A DNA stretch of 64,000 nucleotides from Neocallimastix lanati (nom. inval.) (taxonomy: Eukaryota; Neocallimastigomycota; Neocallimastigomycetes; Neocallimastigales; Neocallimastigaceae). The DNA lies in assembly GCA_016946835.1 (NCBI GenBank), contig JACVTC010000018.1:777501-841500 (forward strand). Reading direction: 5' to 3'. Under the pieces are notes generated by a model, which was given only the letters and a program-made list of their open reading frames with translations, was not told where the DNA came from and did no database searches. The position numbers and the translations under genes were made by a program. Positions 11,968 to 25,689 of the stretch are shown one piece after another (position 1 is the stretch's first letter; every line of letters starts with the position of its first letter).

Positions 11968-14351
11968 TTATAATTGTTTTCCTATGGCTTCAACGGAAAA
12001 ACCAATTTGTTTTAATTCTTTATGATTTAAAATTAGTCTTCCATCAAAAATAAATGCAGGTTTTGACATATCATTATATATTCTTTTGTAGTCTAAAGAT
12101 TTAAATTCATCCCATTCGGTACAAATTACTATGGCATTAGCACCGTAAGAGGCTTCATAGCATGAATGGCAAACACTAATATTTGAAATATATTCTTTTT
12201 TTTTTTTTATTTGAAATAATAAAAGCATAAATAATTGAAGAAATAAATTTACGAAAATTTTCTTATCAAATATAAAATAATGCTAATTTTAAAAACTTAT
12301 TCATTTTATAAGTACCATTATTTTCTTGAAAATCACAATTTTCTTTAATATCATTTTTTATTTGATTTTCAGGAACTTTGGGATCAAATATTTTAATGAT
12401 AGCACCTTCTTTTAATAGTGATAAAACAACAGTTAATGCGGGAGATTCTCTAATTAATTTTTTTTTTAAATTTTTCATTTAATAAATATTTATATTTTAG
12501 TAAAAATTATTTAAAATTATATGATTTCGAATAACTTACCTTGTATCTTTAGTATTTTTTTTAAATGAAAAACCATATATTGCAATTATTTTACCTGAAA
12601 TTGTATTAAAAAGTTTATTATAAATTGTTTTGACAAATCTTGTCTTTCTATAGTCATGATAATTACTTGTTTCCAGTATTCCACAACATCAGGAAGTTTA
12701 AAGTAATTAGAGAGATAAACTAAATTTAAAACATCCTTCTTGAAGCAGCTCCCACCGAAACCTATATATATAGATTTTTTATCAACATTAATGCATCAGT
12801 TAATTATTATTGAATTAATTTATTATCTTATTGAAGAACGAGTCACCCACCAATACTAGCGTTAAGAAATTTTGATCCAATTCGTGAATCTAAACCACAA
12901 GCTAAAGCTATTTCTTGGATATCAGCCCCTGTTTCTTCACATAAAGCACTTTGAGAATTTATACTTGATATCCTCTGAGCCAATAATGCATTTGCACTCT
13001 TAATAGATTTTTTTACAAAAATATAAAAGTATATATATTAAAATTTTTATTTTTATATAATATTTTATAATTATATTTAAATAAATTAAAAAATTTAAAA
13101 TATTATATGATTTTTAATAATATAAATGTAATAAAAAATTATTATTTCATATTTCAAATTAAATTTAAAAAAACTTTAAACATATTACTAGTTTTGATAA
13201 TTCTGCAGACCAGAGACCCATTTTTATAATATTTTCTTGTGGTACCCAATAGGAATATAGTTTACATAAAATCTCTTGAGCTATCCGACCTTCCTTTGTT
13301 TCATTACCACCAATTAATATTCTATCAGGATAGAGAATATCATTAACTGCTGTTCCTTCTGCTAGAAATTCAGGATTAGATAATATTTCAAAATGAATGG
13401 AGGTATCTTTATTATCAAAATCATTAATTATTGGTTCATTATCAAATTTTAAATCTTCATTATTTAAAGTTGAATTACTACTTGAACGAGATATACTTAA
13501 ATTACAAATATTTAAATTATTATTTTCCAAATTTTCATGTATTAATTTATTATCTTTTATTTATAAATAAATATATATAAACATATTAGTAAATTAAACA
13601 TTAGATACTTATTTTAAAAACTTTAATTACATTTATTCATTGTACCATTATTAATTTTGTTTGCATTTAATATTGTTCGTATGTGATCTGCTGTTTTACA
13701 AGGCACTGTTGATTTTTCTATAATAATTTTTGAATTTTTGGATATATTTGCAATTTTTCTAGCTGTCATTTCCACAAAACTTTTATAAATAAATAAAAAA
13801 TTTTTATTAGAACTTTCATTAGAAATTGATGTACTTTTATTTAACTTTTTTTTTAAAAAAAAACCAAAGTTCAACTGCTTGTCCTGCTCCTATTCCTCTA
13901 TTTTTAGTTGGTGTTCCTATTGAAATAAATATAATATCAGCCGAGTAAATAGAATTATCTATATCTTTCGTAAAGAATAAGTTTTTTCCTCTTTTCTTTT
14001 TAACAATCTCAATCTAATCCTGGTTCATAGATTGGAAGCTTCAATATTCAATTAAAATAATAATTATAAATATTATATTGTTAAGCTCTTTTAAATAATA
14101 TTAAAATTTACATTATCTGAATTCCATGAATTTATTTTTTCTGAATCAACATCACAAACAGTTACAATAACTTCATCTTCAGGACATTTATATGCCATTA
14201 CAGAGCTTGATGTGCCCCCAACATATCCCGCACCTATATAGCAAACATTCAAAGGTCTATTTAAGTACTTTTTAAAAGAGAATTTTTTTTTGTTATTTAT
14301 TATTTGATTAGTATCATTATTTTCATTAATAGGAAAAATATTATATATCAT
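11968..14351 (-). pseudogene. UDP-glucose 6-dehydrogenase pseudogene (copy 1)
   Basis: Eight exons of a UDP-glucose 6-dehydrogenase can be traced: Rossmann start [13 protein letters not shown] in exon 1, LPIYEPGL and the GTPTK segment in exon 2, [12 protein letters not shown] in exon 3, [12 protein letters not shown] in exon 4, the catalytic Cys segment [10 protein letters not shown] in exon 6, and [13 protein letters not shown] in the last exon. Exon order and GT-AG introns match copy 2 (25690-28077). Compared with it, copy 1 has one extra base just after YEPGL in exon 2 (near 14015) and lacks four bases in the WKQVIIM segment of exon 6 (near 12655). Both shift the frame, so it should not make full enzyme. 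The last intron keeps a proper GT donor, unlike copy 2. Functional homologues oxidise UDP-glucose to UDP-glucuronate with two NAD+. Confidence 0.85.
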
Positions 14352-17265
14352 ATTTTGATAAGATTATAACGTATAATTATTATACAAAAAAAAAGTTAAT
14401 TATTAAAATTTTAATTTATTGATTATAAAATAAGTAAACTTTTTATAGATTCTATTTTGAGTTAATAATCACTCTTTTTATAAGAAAAATATAATTTTTG
14501 ATTATTGAATTTTAATTTATTTTTAAATAATTATTAAAAAATATGGCTTTCAGTTTATTTTAAAAATTTAGAATAGACATTTTAAATTTTTTTATTTAAT
14601 TAATAAATAATTTTTTAATTTATAATTTTGAATAATTGATAAGATATTTATTAAAAATATAATTAATAATAAAAATATAAAAAATATTCGGAGTTTTTAA
14701 TATTTATCAAATATTATTAAAAAACAAAAATTAATTATTTTTAGAATTATTCTGATATACTTATTGTAAAATTATATATTTAATAGTATATTTAATATTT
14801 TTACATTAAAGCTAATTTTATTAATAGATTTCAATAATTTATAATAGTTTAAAAATTTCAAATATTTTGTAGTAAAGAATATATAATAAATATTAATTTA
14901 AAATGCTGTATTATTATTTATTTTCAAATATAAGTGTTTATAAATTTTTAAATTTTATCATGGTTTAATAATTCTTAAATTTAACTTTTATTTTAATTAA
15001 ATCAAAGATAGAATATCATCTAAAAGTAATAAAATTAATATAGTATATAATTTCATTACATAATTTTTATATTTTAAATTTTATTATAAATATCAAAATT
15101 TTAATATTTGTTTATTTAGTAAATAAAAATAAACATAAAATACTTAAAAATATTACTGAATATAAATTGATTATATTATTATATTGACTAGATTAAAATT
15201 AGTAATAAATTTATTTTATCTGTATTAATTTTATTAATTCATTAGAATTTTAAAGGTTTTTTTTATTAGAAAATCATAAATTATTATAAAATAGAATATA
15301 TTACATTAAAGATTAAAGTTTAAAAAAATTAATTTCAATTTATTTATAATCAAGAAATAAAAAAAAATACTTAAAATAATTTTTTTATTATAAATATAAT
15401 TATTATTTACAATAATTGCAACTTTTATGATTTTTATTATTTAATCAAATTTAATAAAACTAATTAAAATTAATTATTTATTTCATTTTTATTACGAAAT
15501 ATATTCATATTAATAAAAAAAATAAAAAAAAAAAAAAATAAAAATAAAAATATAAATATTAACTAATAATAATTTAGAATTTAATGTTAAAATTAATTTA
15601 TAAAGTAAATGATTTTTTCGGAGGTAAAATTAAATTTTAAATTAAATATATTATGAACTTTTGAATACTAATTTTAATAATAAAATTAAATAGATCTAAT
15701 TTAAAAGAAAATTTTAAAAAAAAAAAAAAAAAAAAAACATTTAATTAATATAATAAAATGAGTTTATATATAGTTTTTTATTTTATTTTTCATTATATAA
15801 TAGGTTTTAATTTAAATTATTGTAAAAACTAATAAGAATAGAAATTAAAATTTTGTTAAATTGGAAAAAGATAAAATAGTTATTGTTGTATATATTAGAG
15901 AAAAAATGACAAATTATAAATTGATAATGAAATCATTTTACTATAAGAAAAGTTAACACTTAAAAAATAAATATATAATTATATTTCTCATATCAATACT
16001 ACAAATAAATTATATTTTTTATTTTAAAAAAAATAGATTTAAACTTTAAGAAGTTCTTTAAGTAATTAAAATAATATTCTACAAAATATCTTTATCATTA
16101 TTTCTTATTGACTATTACTAAGAAAAATTTTAAATAAAAGAGAAATCAATATTATAATGATTAACACATAAATAGGGAAAAAATATTTAAGAAGCTCCAT
16201 TAAAAAAAAAAAAAATTATAAAGGCTTAATATTAACATAAGTGATTTATGAGAAAATAAATTTTATATGGAATAAAAATATTTATGAGAGAAACAGAATA
16301 AATAAAAAATTATTATTAATCAAAAAATAAATGTTATTAATGATATATGAATTATATTATTTATTTATTTATTTTAAAAAGTAATACGAAATAAAAATGA
16401 AAAACAATTATTCTTTTATTCATAAATTAAAAAAAAATAAATAAATATATATATATAATTTTAAAAATATATAATATAAAATATAAAATATATAGTGTTA
16501 TATTTAATATAAAAAATATAAATTTTTAGAAATATAAATATAAAAATATAAAATTTTATTTAAATTTGGATAAATTTAATTTATTTGTCTTTGTATATTT
16601 TTTTTTATAAATTAAAAACACACGTATTTGAAATATCTTAGTTAATTAAATTATTTTAGCCTCTTGTAAAACTGTTACTAGTATTGTTATTGCTATTATT
16701 GTTATTTTTAACTTCATTACTATAGCTAGTTATATTTTGGTTTGATTGAATTAAATAATTTATTTTCTCTTTCTTTATTTCCAGAATCATCATCAGAATT
16801 ATTTGGGGATTTTTTAGTAATATAAATTTATTTACATTTCTTCTAAATTTTCTCTCTAGTCTTCTTCATTTTATATATATATTTTCTATTTGAATTTATG
16901 ATTTTTTGTGAATTATTTAGTTATAGATGTCCAATTGGATGATTTTGATCTTTTAATTGTTGCGATTGTAATGGCTTTTGCTGAACTTGATTACTATATA
17001 TTTAATTTATTTTGATAATGAATTTAAATAAGTGTTATTAATTAAAATTTAGTAATATAATAAAATTATAAAATTTAAATATCAAGTCATATTGACATTA
17101 TTTTATATATAAAACTTTAATTAGTACTATTTTTATTGATAAGTTGATTTAGGATAAGAAAAGTCTGTTTTTTTGATTTTAATTGGTAAATCAAGTATTA
17201 TTTATTAAAATTTGATAATATAATGAAATTAACATTTTTATGAATTAAAGTTTGAAAATATGATG
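14352..17265. other. Non-coding AT-rich spacer; first kilobase duplicated upstream of UDP-glucose dehydrogenase copy 2
   Basis: 14352-15350 aligns by eye with 28078-29000. The remainder is A/T tracts. On the minus strand around 16650-16870 there is a short decayed coding-like stretch (KKSPNNSDDDSGNKEREN) of low complexity, not assignable to a family. Confidence 0.5.
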
Positions 17266-17269
17266 AAAT

Positions 17270-18600
17270 ACCCTACGTACCATGATTGACACGATAAGTA
17301 TCAATATTCCTCTTGTAATTATGAGTTCTCATGACAAAATAGCAAAACCATTTACATTTACTACCTATTTTAATATAGACGAACATTTTGAGCACACGAT
17401 ATTCTTAGGATAAAACTTCTTAAAGTAGCACAAGATCTATAGTAGTTTCGATGACCAAGGAAAAAGAACCACGAAGATAGTCTGTCTGGGAGGATCCCGC
17501 CTAAACTACCTTCTGGTAGACAAAACATGTTCAATAACTGTCGCTACTAACGAAGGTATAAACTTAAAAGAATTAATAACTACAAAAGGCATGTAAGAAC
17601 TTCTTATTAAATCAATAAAAAATAAGTTATAGTAAGATGAACGCAACCCTCCTAAAATCATATAAGAGAAAATTCTACCAGCATAAATTATTCTAAATCA
17701 GGACAACCAAGACTACCTTCCAGAAATATGATAAAAGAAACTTTGGCCAGAGAAAATTTTTCTAAGCCAAAAACTAAACGACGACCCTACGGAATAATTA
17801 TAGGCACCACTTCAACCAGAGATAATTTTCCAAGACCACAACAGGAGAGACAACCCTACAGAAGAAGTTAAAGACAAAGTTCTTAGTATTATTGTATGTA
17901 CTAAAGGATCAATACCCCAGAATACTTATGATTAACTACCGAAAAATTAGTGAGGAAATAATACTCCGCTTGGATTGAAGTATTCAGCGAAAAATTAGCA
18001 AACACGTTACCTAAGCATAGATCCTACGACTGTGCCATAGAGTTGAAGGAAGGTATGTATGATATATATGATCATATATATCATACATCCAAAAAAGAGG
18101 ACGAAGAGATTCAGAAATATTTTAAAGATAACCTTACTAACGGATTTATCAAAGGATTTATTTCTCCCGTTGCACGCCTAGCCCTATTTCAAAGGATGAA
18201 AAATGCAAATCTCTGCCTATGTATTGACTACAGAAAATTAAACCAGCAAATCCTACGGGATTCCTACCAGCTCCCCTTGATCACTGTTGTTTTCGAGGCT
18301 ATGAAAGGCTTGAAAATTTTTAGTAAGCTCAATTAAAAAGTGCTTATAACCTTATTAAATTATGTGAAAGTGATGAATTCAAAACCGCCATCCTTACCAA
18401 ATATGGCCATTTTGAATATACAGTGATGACTTTTGGTCTTACCAACGTCCCTGCTATTTTTAAATGTTTCATCAACACTATACTACTCGTTGTTATTAAC
18501 AAATATATCCAAGTTCAACTAGATGATATTGTAATCTATTCAAAAAATTTAAAAGAACATTTTAAACTGGTACAAACTATGGAGTAGATATTAATAATGA
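17270..18600 (+). mobile_element. Fossil Ty3/Gypsy element (pol remnant)
   Basis: A less AT-rich island whose forward frames carry Ty3/Gypsy reverse-transcriptase signatures: CIDYRKLNQ, a D-Y-Q-L-P-L segment, FGLTN and QLDDIVIYSKN. The zone upstream includes the typical pre-RT spacer (LPKHRSYDCAIELK). Many breaks; no integrase or RNase H recognised. Old. Its link with the LTR-like sequence at 20365 is not established. Confidence 0.8.
18055..18088. repeat. Perfect 34-bp palindrome
   Basis: The half atgtatgatatatatga is followed immediately by its exact reverse complement. It falls inside the fossil Ty3/Gypsy pol frame and could extrude as a cruciform; AT content makes a chance origin possible. 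Confidence 0.85.
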
Positions 18601-18800
18601 AAATAAATTTAGGTAAACATAATTATACACAATTATTTTATGCATATAAAAGTAGAAATAAAAAAATTTAGAAGAATACTTGGTGGAACACGGAGCATTT
18701 ATAAATAAACTTAATGAATATAATGAAACACCATTAAATTATGAACATGAAAGTAGAAATAAAGATTAAGTAGAATACTTGGAACAAATATAAATAAATA
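18590..18800 (+). pseudogene. Ankyrin-repeat gene remnant
   Basis: Forward translation shows degenerate ankyrin repeats: VDINNENK, then EYLVEHGAFINKLNEYNETP, then ESRNKD and VEYL, i.e. the helix-turn pattern YLVEHGAxINKxNxxxETPL with about 33-residue spacing. Stops interrupt it in several places. Ankyrin arrays of this wording are abundant in gut fungi (recalled from family knowledge). It directly abuts the Ty3/Gypsy fossil, which may have disrupted the gene. Confidence 0.6.
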
Positions 18801-20340
18801 ATAATCATAAAAACAAGTAAAAAAAATTGACTGTATAAAAATATAATTATTTAATTCATGAAAATAGAGGAAATATAGGTTAATATAAGTAAGAAATATT
18901 ATAATTAAAACTTTGAAGGATCAAATAAAAATAAAAATATATAAAAGTATAAAGGAAAAGGAAAATAAATAAATTATTGTTATTACAAACAAAAGTATAC
19001 CCAACAATAATAATGAAGTGAAAACAGCAATAATGGTAATAACTATGTTAGCAGAATTCTAATAGCACCACTAAAATCAATATTAATATAATAAGAGAAG
19101 ATAGCAATACAAACACTATAATTGACAGTTTAATGAGTGTAGTTCTTCAAATATCAGAAGAAGAGAAAAGAATAAGTAATACATTAACACCGTTAGTATT
19201 ACAAGAAATTAATTCAGTATCTTTCATGAAAACATCTATGCCAAATGATGAACAGTATCCATCTCATGTATTATCACCAGCGCCAATGATGTTAAGTATT
19301 CTACCATTTTACTAAATTTCTCATTAATAAATAATAAACTTCATTAAGTAATAATATTAAATCCTTAAGATCAGATAAAGAAGAAATTATTTAAAAAATA
19401 AAGTTAATATTAAATAATGAAGACCATCAAATAGATAAAATTAATAGTAGCACTGAATCCTTAATGGTTTCAGATAATAATAATGTAGAAAATAGTGATA
19501 ATAAAACAAACAAAAAAAAATTAAAGTTGAAAAATAATTTCTTTTAAAATTTGAAATAATTAGTCAAATGATGTTAATATTAACAGACGAAACTAAAAAA
19601 ATATTGAAGAGATTGAGGAAAATAAAATTAAAAAGATAATATAGGATGAACAACAGTTAATAGTGGAAATTAGAGATATAGAAGTTATTCAATAAAAATA
19701 TATTGATATTGAAGAAGAATTAAATACTAAGTTCAAGATATTAATGAAATTTTAAAATATTTTGATTTTGACTTAGATATCAAACCAATTCCAATCCTTA
19801 ATGAATTAGATTTTAGAGATATACGTGGTAATTATTCTACAAGTACTGATGATATGGAATTCGTAAATATTACTGAAGAAAGTTCAATTGAAATTCCTTA
19901 TAATTCATTGTATAATTATGGATGCTACAATGGTGACAGTTATAACTCTTAATAATATGAAAACATTCTTATTATCATTAATAAATGAAATGATATAACT
20001 TTTATAAATACTCAAAATATTTAAAAATATGGATAATTTAATGAATAAGAAAAATAATGACAATATTATAAAATTAGATGATGAAAATAATGATGAAATC
20101 AATAGTGATGATAAAGTAGATAAAAAGTTGTTTTTTTTTTTTAAAAAAAAAAAAAAAAAAGATAATCATGTACGAAAGTCGAACAACTTTCAACATACAA
20201 ATAATTTTTTAAATTTATAAGTAAAAAAACTTTTGCTCCCTTACTTTATAATTTATTCTTTATATAATCATATTAAAAAAAATAGTTTATAATGCAATAC
20301 ATATATTATATTTATTATTTATATTCAACTTTAACTTTTA
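18801..20340 (+). other. Decayed coding-like stretch, unassigned
   Basis: Several short forward frames (19133-19315, about 19740-19950 with DFRDIRGNYSTSTDDMEF, and 20029-20220) are Asn/Asp/Ser-rich and separated by stops. I recognise no domain. It may be the rest of a broken low-complexity host protein or of a retroelement. A T-run followed by an A-run (about 20130-20160) forms a perfect homopolymer hairpin. Confidence 0.35.
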
Positions 20341-20364
20341 TCCAAAGTTAGAGTTGAGAAGGAA

Positions 20365-20728
20365 TGTTAGAAATGTAAATATAAAATTCTATAATTACAT
20401 TAATTTAAAGAGTTAATTTATATTAATATATCTCTATAAAATATAAAACTAGTAATAATAATAAGCCACATCCACATATTTTGTCAACTATAAATTCCAC
20501 AAAAATGTATAATTTTATAAAAAATATGTACTATACTTATATTTTCACATAATAACGATATTCTTATTTTTAAAATTTTATTTATTATTTATTATTTATT
20601 AATTATTATTATTATTATTATTATTATTATTTATTTATTTTTATTACTAGATTACGTGAAATATATAAAAAATAAATTTCAAATATATTGAATTATATTT
20701 TAACGTAATTATTGTATAAGTCCCAACA
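20365..20728 (+). repeat. LTR-like sequence, family E
   Basis: Starts TGTTAG directly after a purine tract (gttgagaaggaa), as 3' LTRs of the other elements do, and could end at cccaaca (20728), giving TG...CA termini and about 364 bp. The internal motif aataataataagccacat is the reverse complement of a motif in the repeats at 10740 and 39830. The second SGNH block begins right at its end. Confidence 0.45.
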
Positions 20729-21563
20729 GAATATATTAATATATAGGCAACTAATTTAAAATAATTAAGTACTAGTGATTAATTATCAAAAAAAATATTA
20801 ATGAAGTTGTCTTTATTATAAACCCAAAATTGTTTATTAAGAGTCTTATATAATTATAATTAATACTAATAAAAACTTCTTACATTATTTATATTTTTGA
20901 CCAATTTAGCTACCAGCCGAATATGATCAAGCAAAATATTTTTTTTTTTCGAGATCTATATATGAAATATAGAAATTCTTAAAATAAAAATTTAAAATTT
21001 AAGTTTATAAGTGAAATATTTTCTTACTTTATTGAACAAATATTAAAATGTTCTAAAGATTAGAAATAATGAAACCGTTTAATGTTTAATAAATTAAGAA
21101 ATGATTTTTTTCTGACAAACGAAATTTAAATAATTTTTATTATTCCATTTGATAAAAATATATTTATTTAAAATTTTTTAAATAAATTTAAATTACAGTA
21201 ACATTTTAAAATTTTGAAAATTTAAATTTTAAAACAGGTAATATAATTAATACAATTGAAAATAGAAAGAAATTTAAAAATGATTTCTAAAGTTATAAAT
21301 GGATAAACATATTCTAACTAATGAAATTTTGAAATATAAGTAATTTAAATTTAACAAAATAAACAATGAAATTTTAATATATTTAGGATTCACATTTAAA
21401 TTTTGAAAGAATAAAATATTTTTCAATTAAGAAAATAAACAAAGTTAATTAACCTAAGAATTTTAATTTCAATATTTTATATAAATTTGTTTTTTAAAAT
21501 TCAAATATATTATTTTTTATACAAATAATTTTTTATTGAAAATTATAAAATATAAAATTAAAG

Positions 21564-22652
21564 ATGAATATGAATTATAAATTTTCAGTTATTATTATAC
21601 TATTTTTTTTTATATTTTTTATTAAATTATACTTTGCTTTTACTGTAAAAGAATCAAAAATTCATAGATTATTACTTCGTAAGAAAAAATGTCAAACCAA
21701 AAATATGAAATCAAAAAGACTTTATAAAAAATGTCATTCTTTAGGAATGTTTAATAAAAATGAAATTTCTGAGAAAAAAAAATCATTAGTAATGTTATCT
21801 AGTTCTTCAAAATTTGATTACAATAAAATAGAAAATTTGATTGTTTTTGGAGATTCTCATTCATCAGTTGATACAAATTTTACAGATATGTCTTATACTG
21901 GAAATAATCATTCTGGTGGTAAAAATTGGCCTTTATATCTGTTAGAATTTAACAATAATATGAAATTATTGAATTTTGCATCAAGAGGAGCGGTTGTTGA
22001 TTCAAATATTGCCTTTCATAGGAAAAATACCATTGATTTTTTAAAACAGTATAAATTATTTTATGAAAAAACAATTTTTGAAAAGAAATCTCTTAATGAA
22101 TGGAATAGTTATAATACACTATTCGCAATTTATATAGGAACAAACGATATTTATCATATAAATCATAAATGTAAAGATGAATATTCTATTTTTTGCACTA
22201 AAAATAATAAACAGGTAATTGATAATATAAACGATATTATCGATATCATTTTTAATATAATTTATAAATTATACAATACCGGAGCAAGAAATATAATGAT
22301 ATTTACCATATCTCCAAAGAGCTATATTTTAAATAATTATTTAAAAAATGATGTTATAAGATTTAACGATAATATAATTGAAAAATCAAAGTACTTTTTT
22401 AAGAAGCATTCTGACATTAATTTTATTATTTATAATATCACTGATAAACTTAAAGAAATTATTTCTAATTGCACTATGTATAAATTTAAAGATTGTACAA
22501 ATATGTGGAAATTTAATAAGGAAAATAATTTATCAGATTATTTATGGTTTGATAGCCATCTAACTGATCATGGAAATAAAATATTAGCATATGATATAAA
22601 TTATTTACTTTATTCCTTAAGTACTTATTATAATGCTAAAAAGATAAATTAG
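21564..22652 (+). CDS. Secreted SGNH/GDSL-hydrolase-like protein, copy 2 (motifs intact)
   Basis: A 362-residue protein paralogous to 889-1947. Signal peptide at about residues 4-26, a Lys/Cys segment with C-x-x-x-x-x-K and KKCHSL, then the hydrolase domain: FGDSHS near residue 96 (nucleophile Ser), the conserved G of block II near SGGKNWP, GTND near 192 (oxyanion Asn) and FDSHLTDHGN near 330 (acid and His). The last motif is spaced D-x-H rather than the textbook D-x-x-H, so the exact acid is uncertain. Family activity: ester hydrolysis or acyl transfer on secreted polysaccharides. Two- to ten-residue insertions relative to copy 1 lie in the middle third. It is the probable functional member of the pair. 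Confidence 0.85.
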   Translation: MNMNYKFSVIIILFFFIFFIKLYFAFTVKESKIHRLLLRKKKCQTKNMKSKRLYKKCHSLGMFNKNEISEKKKSLVMLSSSSKFDYNKIENLIVFGDSHSSVDTNFTDMSYTGNNHSGGKNWPLYLLEFNNNMKLLNFASRGAVVDSNIAFHRKNTIDFLKQYKLFYEKTIFEKKSLNEWNSYNTLFAIYIGTNDIYHINHKCKDEYSIFCTKNNKQVIDNINDIIDIIFNIIYKLYNTGARNIMIFTISPKSYILNNYLKNDVIRFNDNIIEKSKYFFKKHSDINFIIYNITDKLKEIISNCTMYKFKDCTNMWKFNKENNLSDYLWFDSHLTDHGNKILAYDINYLLYSLSTYYNAKKIN

Positions 22653-25600
22653 AAAGTTTTAGTAAATAATAAAGTGTTTAATACTATGTTAGCTTTATTT
22701 GATTAATATTATATTATATTACGATATTGAAAAATGACTAAATAGTTACAATGAGTTAATTAATAAATATTATATTTATTTATATGTTTATATTTAAATA
22801 AAATTGCAATAATAATTTTGAAGAGAAAAACACTGTTAAGTATATATAAGAAAAAATTATGGATCTTCATTCTTCTATATGGAATATTAATTAAAATTAC
22901 AATTTTATATTTTAACAAATAGAACTCTAAGTTATTAGTAATGTACTATATTTATATATAGAGGAATCTACTTTATAATAAATTATTTCTATTATATGAA
23001 TATACAAAACAAATTTAATAACATACATTACAAAAATTTAAGCAATCCTAAATTAAACAATTAAAATTGTTAAACAGCAAACCTATTATTTAAAATAGAG
23101 TTATTTAATGTTAATTTATATATACCAAATGTGTATATATATAATAACAACAATAATGAAAAAAATTATATATCAGAGATATGATACAAAATAACTTTAA
23201 ATTTAATATCCCAAATGCTCAAGGGAAATATAATAGAATGATAATTCCAAGTGTGATATTAGGTGCATTCTAACTATAATAATATTATTAAACTTAACAT
23301 GAAATGAATTTAGTTAATAATTTGTATATATAATCATAGTACAAACCTTCGGAATAAAAGGTATAATAAATTAATATATATATCACAAGTTATATATTAA
23401 TAGATGACATTAATTCAATTATGAATCGTACTTATTGATTGGGAAGTATTAAAAAAGTCATAAATATTAAACTTTTATCTTTAATATTTTAATTATAAGA
23501 AAATTCAAATAAATAAAATCCTTTTAGAAATTTGAAATATAAGGAAAAATGCGTATCATAAAATAAAAAATATAAATATTAAGGGAAAGTTACTTAGCTA
23601 ATTCTTTTTATTGATTATTTATAAATCATATTTATTTTAGAAATAAATAAAAATAAATTTAAAGAGAAAATTAGCAAAAATTAATCTACAAGAAAAATTA
23701 AATAAAATTTAGAAACTTTATAAAATATTAAATAATTTAAATTATATACTAATAAGTTTAAATTGCTAAATAATATAATTTGTTACAATTATAATTCAAA
23801 TTTAATCCCCAAGATTATAATTTTTCAAGTAAAACAATATATAATAAATAACAATTTATTTTAATAAATATTGTTAAAACTACAAAGAGAAAAAATATAA
23901 AAGTTTATGATAATTTATAAATGGGATTATAATTGAAAGTGATATAAATCTTAATATATATAAGTGTTTGGTATTTACAAATTAAGATACATAAAATTAT
24001 CCTTCAAGAGAAAGGCTTCCATCATATTAATGATATATATAAATCATATAAATAAGGGATTTTTTAGATACATCAAATATTAATGATGTAATAATATTAG
24101 ATACATATATTTTTGAAAAAATATTATATTACAAATATATTTAAGAAATTATTTTAGAAATATTTAATTAAAAAAAAGATATAAAGAAAAATTATCTTAT
24201 TTACTAAAAATTAAATAAATAATTCATAGCTTAATAAAATAAAATATATAATATTATAATAGTAGGATAAATTTAATAATTTGAAAATAACTTTTTATTA
24301 GTTTATTTTTTTTTATTATTATCAATAAAAAAGATTAAAAAGAGAATATTTTATTTTTAGGGACTTTAGAACGACTTATATCATTTATGAAACATATATT
24401 ATTATTATTCATGAAATATAATAATTTATTCGTAACCAATAATTGGATGTATTTAAATTAATAATAAAAATGAATGTTGTTTTTATTTCCAATAATTTTA
24501 GAATATTACAAATTTAAATTAAATAATAAATAGTTATATTTAAGAAATCCAATATAATATAATATAATATAATATAATATAATATAATATAATATAATAT
24601 AATATAATATAATATAATATTAACTTTTTTAATTTTATAACATACTTAATTTATAAATAAATAATTTTATTGTAAATTAGATTTAAATATTTAATTAATA
24701 TTTAATTTATATATAATTATTTATATATTAAATTTTATTTTATTTTCCGAAACTTTGAATTTTATTAAATAATGTTCATTATTTATTGAAGATAAAATTT
24801 TATTTTAGGTTTATCATTTTATTTTTACTAAATAATGATTAAGATGATATTTTTTATAATTATACAGTACTATTTATTGCTTAAAAATATTAATTTATAT
24901 TCTAACCCTTCTTATTAAATCTGTATTTGATAATATCTAATATATAAAAAGAACACTAATTTTCTTTAATAATTCAATTATTAATATGAATATTATTTAT
25001 TAAAATTTCTTATGTAAATATTTAAAAAAAATTAATATCTTGGATTCTTGTGAACTAAATATTTTTATTTTCATAAAATAAAAATAAATTATTAACAAAA
25101 TTCAATTTTAAGAATATTAATAATACTTAAGAAATTAATTTATTTTATTGTTTTATTTAAATTATCAATAGTCATTTATATATAATTTAATTCAAAATAA
25201 TTTAGATTAATGTTGAATTTCTTTTTAATGCTTTAAAAAAAATTAAATATTGCTTATGAATTTACAAAAAAAAAAAAAAAAAAAATAAATGTTCATTTCA
25301 TTATTATAAATATAAATTTTTATTTACAAATACGTAATATTAATAATAATAATTAATTAATATTATTATATTCTAATTGAACAAATAATAATTATTTTTT
25401 TATTGTGTTTTTTTTTTAAAAAAATATTTATCTTATTAATAAATAAAGTTATAACTTTCTATTTAATAAAAAAGTGTAATAATATTAAAATATATTTTTT
25501 TGAGACTTCTTTTATTTGAACTATTTTACGGTTTAACGATTTTTTTTAATATTTAATATATAAAATTTAAACATCAAAAGTAATTCAATTTTTTATAAAT

Positions 25601-25689
25601 TTAATTAATTTACATATAAATATTATATATAAGTTTTTTTTTTTTTTGAATATTAATTAATTGATTTCAATCAATAAGATAACAAATTA
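22653..25689. other. AT-rich spacer between SGNH copy 2 and UDP-glucose dehydrogenase copy 2
   Basis: No gene recognised. From about 24640 to 25689 it aligns with 11420-11967 downstream of dehydrogenase copy 1, although interrupted by insertions. The part 22653-24500 has no visible counterpart in copy 1. Confidence 0.5.
24549..24619. repeat. AATAT pentanucleotide microsatellite
   Basis: About 14 units of the same 5-bp repeat as at 11300-11415, at the equivalent position of the duplicated block. Confidence 0.9.

Larger units (their letters stand above)
1..15350. repeat. Segmental duplication, copy 1 (SGNH gene plus UDP-glucose dehydrogenase)
   Basis: Two anchor regions match the 20.7-29.0 kb segment in the same order and orientation: 1-1950 (flank plus SGNH gene) and about 11300-15350 (microsatellite, dehydrogenase gene, upstream flank). 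The spacer between the anchors does not match convincingly and holds the Copia element at 4025-10065. The left limit lies at or beyond the window start. Confidence 0.75.

Noticed and set aside
19905-20102. 65-aa hydrophobic minus frame
   Set aside because: Antisense to an Asn/Asp-rich decayed forward frame; hydrophobicity follows from base composition.
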